In this document: positions 6,919 to 8,809 of the stretch, piece by piece
Numbering within the stretch: the first letter of the stretch is position 1
How the letters are laid out: each line of letters begins with the position of its first letter
DNA from: Calditrichia bacterium
GTDB lineage: Bacteria; Calditrichota; Calditrichia; RBG-13-44-9; J042
Reading direction: 5' to 3'
Length of the DNA stretch: 8,809 nt
Assembly: GCA_030430345.1 (NCBI GenBank)
Contig: JAUIFT010000061.1
Coordinates: forward strand, 1-8,809
Notes under the pieces: model-generated
What the model was told of the DNA's origin: nothing
Databases searched by the model: none
The model's input: only the letters and a program-made list of their open reading frames with translations
Program-made: the position numbers and the translations under genes

Positions 6919-6934
6919 CCGGACAAATGTCCGG
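6919..6934 (-). promoter_or_regulatory. Perfect 7-bp hairpin overlapping the Shine-Dalgarno of the glycosyltransferase-like gene
   Basis: The sequence ccggaca-aa-tgtccgg is a perfect inverted repeat. On the minus-strand transcript its last two bases (GG) are the first two of the GGAGG ribosome site. Folding of the RNA would partly hide that site, and as DNA it could also be an operator. It lies in the 57-bp gap after sdaA. The structure is seen; the regulatory role is inferred. Confidence 0.4.
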
Positions 6935-6968
6935 GATAAAGTTTCGTCGTCAATATCAGGTTTAATGC

Positions 6969-8567
6969 TTAGCACTGACAATTAAAACAGCCTTTTTTCT
7001 CGCTCAGGCGCTTCTCGATTTCTTTCGAGGTTTTTGTAATCGATAAACCACCGAGGGCAGTACAGCAAACTTCATTGGGCATATTTTGTCCCACTTTGTC
7101 CATGGTTTCAATCACTTCATCCAATGGAATTAAGGCATCGAAGTCGGCCAGGGCCATATTCGCACAGGAGAGGGCGTTACTGCCCGCAATGACGTTTCTT
7201 CCCAGGCAGGGTGCTTCTACCCGGTTGGCGATGGGATCGCAAATCATTCCCAGGGTGCTTTGCAGCGCCATGGAAGCAGCGCTAAGGGCATGCGCTGTAT
7301 CGCTCCCGGCCATCGTTACCAAACCAGCCGCCGCCATCCCGGACCCGGAGCCGCATTCTGCCTGGCAGCCGCCCACTTCCGCGGCGAAAGTAGCATGAGT
7401 GGTGATAAATACCCCGATGATGCCCGCCGCCAGCATCCCTTTCACCAGCAGTTCTTCCGATACATCCATCGTCTCGGCCGCGGCGATCAGCGTGCCCGGC
7501 AAAGCAGCACAGGATCCGGCGGTCGGGGCGGCGACGATAATTCCCATCGAACTCTTCACTTCCATCATCGCGGTGATGTAGAGGATAATGCGATTGAGGA
7601 TGCCGCCATCGAGCAGTTGCCCGCGGGCCATTTTCTCCTGAAATCCCTTCGATTGACAGCCGAGAATGCGATCTTCGTATTCAGTACCGGCCAGCCCTTC
7701 CTGAATGGAATTCTTCATGATGCGCACAATGGTGCGCATCTTCTCAAATACTTCCTCACCGGAAATATTGCCGCGGGCACTTTCATAATGCACCGCTAGC
7801 TCCCAGAGATCGAGTTGTTTACCGGCATTATACGTGAGCATCTCATCGCAGGTAATAAAGGGCACACTGAGATCTTTCCGGGACATTACTGGCAACACCG
7901 GTGCGATTTTCTTTATCACACAACCGGGGAATTTTGCCTGAAGCTGATATAAAAATCCTTCCTCGGGAAATGCCTGACCTTTAATCTCAACAAATGATCG
8001 CTCCGGTCCGACACGAATCGCAATCTCATCCGCCACCAGGTTGTCCTGAAGAAAGCGGGCAATTCCCTCCAGAGCTTCCCTGGCGTAAATCAACGTCTCA
8101 AAATAATCCCCGGCCATGTTCACCGGTGCACCATCGATGGCAATCACCTCGATCATTCCCCCACCGGTGGAAATTGCCGTCAGTTCATGCGTTTCGTGCC
8201 CATTCTCTAAAATCATCTGGTAAGTATTCGGATGGCTGGCGCCATAGGATTCGATAACGATGTCCACGTTAATACCGGCTTCCGCAATATGGATATGCGA
8301 CTCCGGCAGGCGTGGATCCTGCGCTTCCCATCCGAGGAATCCTCCGAACAATCCCATATCCGATCCCTGGGCATCGTGCGTGGTTGCCAGGGAACCATTT
8401 GGGTCAAAGGAAATACGAATATTACGGATATTGCCATCCATCAGGTCGCGGGCGATACGGCCGATGCGCACCGAGGCGGCACAATGGGAGCTGGAAGGCC
8501 CGCGCATGACCGGACCAATGACATCATTAAAAATACTGGGAAATTGCGTGATGGTCTCTGCTTTCAT
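6969..8567 (-). CDS. sdaA: L-serine dehydratase (L-serine ammonia-lyase), iron-sulfur-dependent, single chain
   Basis: The enzyme deaminates L-serine to pyruvate and ammonia with a [4Fe-4S] cluster. Residue numbers run from ATG 8567. The beta domain begins with IFNDVIGPVMRGPSSSHCAA (12-31), the family's GPSSSHT site with Cys29 in place of Thr. GHETHELTAISTGGGMIEV (123-141) ends it. A segment of about 90 residues (about 150-235) then precedes the alpha domain. It might be an ACT-like regulatory region, but I cannot confirm that. The alpha domain has SMGIIVAAPTAGS (340-352), EVGGCQAECGSGSGMAAA (397-414), ICDPIANRVEAPCLGRN (442-458) and CCTALGGL (501-508); Cys401, Cys443 and Cys454 are the likely cluster ligands. 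The chain ends GCFNCQC with Cys532 last; in the Legionella pneumophila enzyme the C-terminal Cys enters the active site and binds the cluster. At 532 residues it is longer than the usual roughly 455. ATG 8567 has GGAG 7 bases upstream; a TTG at 8594 has none. It is the first of three minus-strand genes. Confidence 0.95.
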   Translation of the reverse strand: MKAETITQFPSIFNDVIGPVMRGPSSSHCAASVRIGRIARDLMDGNIRNIRISFDPNGSLATTHDAQGSDMGLFGGFLGWEAQDPRLPESHIHIAEAGINVDIVIESYGASHPNTYQMILENGHETHELTAISTGGGMIEVIAIDGAPVNMAGDYFETLIYAREALEGIARFLQDNLVADEIAIRVGPERSFVEIKGQAFPEEGFLYQLQAKFPGCVIKKIAPVLPVMSRKDLSVPFITCDEMLTYNAGKQLDLWELAVHYESARGNISGEEVFEKMRTIVRIMKNSIQEGLAGTEYEDRILGCQSKGFQEKMARGQLLDGGILNRIILYITAMMEVKSSMGIIVAAPTAGSCAALPGTLIAAAETMDVSEELLVKGMLAAGIIGVFITTHATFAAEVGGCQAECGSGSGMAAAGLVTMAGSDTAHALSAASMALQSTLGMICDPIANRVEAPCLGRNVIAGSNALSCANMALADFDALIPLDEVIETMDKVGQNMPNEVCCTALGGLSITKTSKEIEKRLSEKKGCFNCQC

Positions 8568-8707
8568 TTTATAACTCCGGATATGAAAGGGCAAACTTTT
8601 TTCATTGGGGAAATGTATTTGAAAGGCTGCTAAAATAAAAGTGGAAATCTTCCCAAATCACTTTTCACTTTCAAGAACGGGGAAAACTGTTTAAAATATG
8701 CCGGTTT

Positions 8708-8740
8708 TTCGTTGTTCGTTGTTCGTTGTTCGTTGTTCGT
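8708..8740. repeat. Heptanucleotide tandem repeat, (GTTGTTC) about 4.3 copies
   Basis: Four exact copies of gttgttc run from 8711 to 8738, followed by gt, with ttc in front as a partial unit. Tracts like this change copy number by slipped-strand pairing. It sits about 145-175 bases upstream of the sdaA start, outside any gene, so copy changes would alter spacing in the upstream region and not a reading frame. Confidence 0.85.
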
Positions 8741-8745
8741 ATCTA

Positions 8746-8762
8746 AAATACTTCAAGTATTT
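8746..8762. promoter_or_regulatory. Perfect 17-bp palindrome upstream of sdaA, possible operator
   Basis: The arms aaatactt (8746-8753) and aagtattt (8755-8762) are exact reverse complements around a single c. An A+T-rich dyad with a one-base centre fits a dimeric helix-turn-helix regulator site. It lies 6 bases beyond the heptamer tract and may instead be part of the same dispersed repeat. No regulator gene is in the window. Confidence 0.4.
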
Positions 8763-8809
8763 GTCATTGCCTCATTTTTCAAGAACAAAATTTAATACGG
8801 ATTGAAATG

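Larger units (their letters stand above)
8568..8809. other. Upstream region of sdaA to the window edge, no gene seen
   Basis: Nothing coding is convincing here. The ribosome site of sdaA is CCGGAG on the minus strand, at about 8575-8580. No strong promoter is visible; TTGAAA read on the minus strand at 8669-8674 has only a poor -10 match at 17 bases. The decamer tttcaagaac occurs twice (8669-8678 and 8777-8786). The repeat tract and palindrome listed separately lie inside this stretch. Confidence 0.4.

Noticed and set aside
7260..7799. A 179-codon plus-strand frame inside sdaA
   Set aside because: It is antisense to the conserved alpha domain of serine dehydratase, and its product is rich in Arg, His and Gly without a known motif, as expected of a shadow frame.

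Overview
The window looks like chromosomal DNA from a Gram-negative bacterium. The evidence is a murein lytic transglycosylase with three LysM repeats and a small exported protein that looks like an outer-membrane strand protein. The shape of the transglycosylase and the type of palindromic repeats suggest the Bacteroidetes/Calditrichota (FCB) side of the tree, but this is inference; no rRNA or marker gene is present. No transposase, phage gene, CRISPR array, tRNA or rRNA is seen.

Layout: (1) Bases 3-1796 (+) are the 3' part of an MltD-type lytic transglycosylase gene cut by the window edge. (2) Bases 1797-2189 carry no gene. They hold two palindromes just after the transglycosylase stop and, at the far end, a good sigma-70-like promoter and ribosome binding site. 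(3) Bases 2190-5639 (+) hold three amide-bond-forming enzymes in a row: a RimK/GshB-like ATP-grasp protein, a GCS2 (YbdK-type) carboxylate-amine ligase, and a divergent ATP-grasp protein whose motif order looks circularly permuted. The first two are 7 bp apart; the third follows after 158 bp containing a perfect 11-bp hairpin. (4) Bases 5700-8567 (-) hold three genes read right to left: an iron-sulfur L-serine dehydratase (sdaA), a TIGR04282/DUF2064 glycosyltransferase-like protein, and a small DUF3996-like exported protein. The two groups converge at about 5640-5699. (5) Bases 8568-8809 form the sdaA upstream region, with a 7-bp tandem repeat and a perfect 17-bp palindrome.

The most interesting part is the three-ligase cluster. 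GCS2 enzymes join an amino acid to a carboxylate, typically the gamma-carboxylate of glutamate, and ATP-grasp enzymes extend such products, as GshA and GshB do for glutathione. One GCS2 plus two unlike ATP-grasp enzymes, with no recognisable precursor peptide, alpha-E protein or transglutaminase beside them, suggests a short dedicated route to a small peptide-like metabolite or to an amide modification. The product cannot be read from the sequence. The serine dehydratase is the second point of interest: it ends exactly in a cysteine within a Cys-rich tail, has Cys where the family usually has Thr in its SSHT motif, and is longer than usual.
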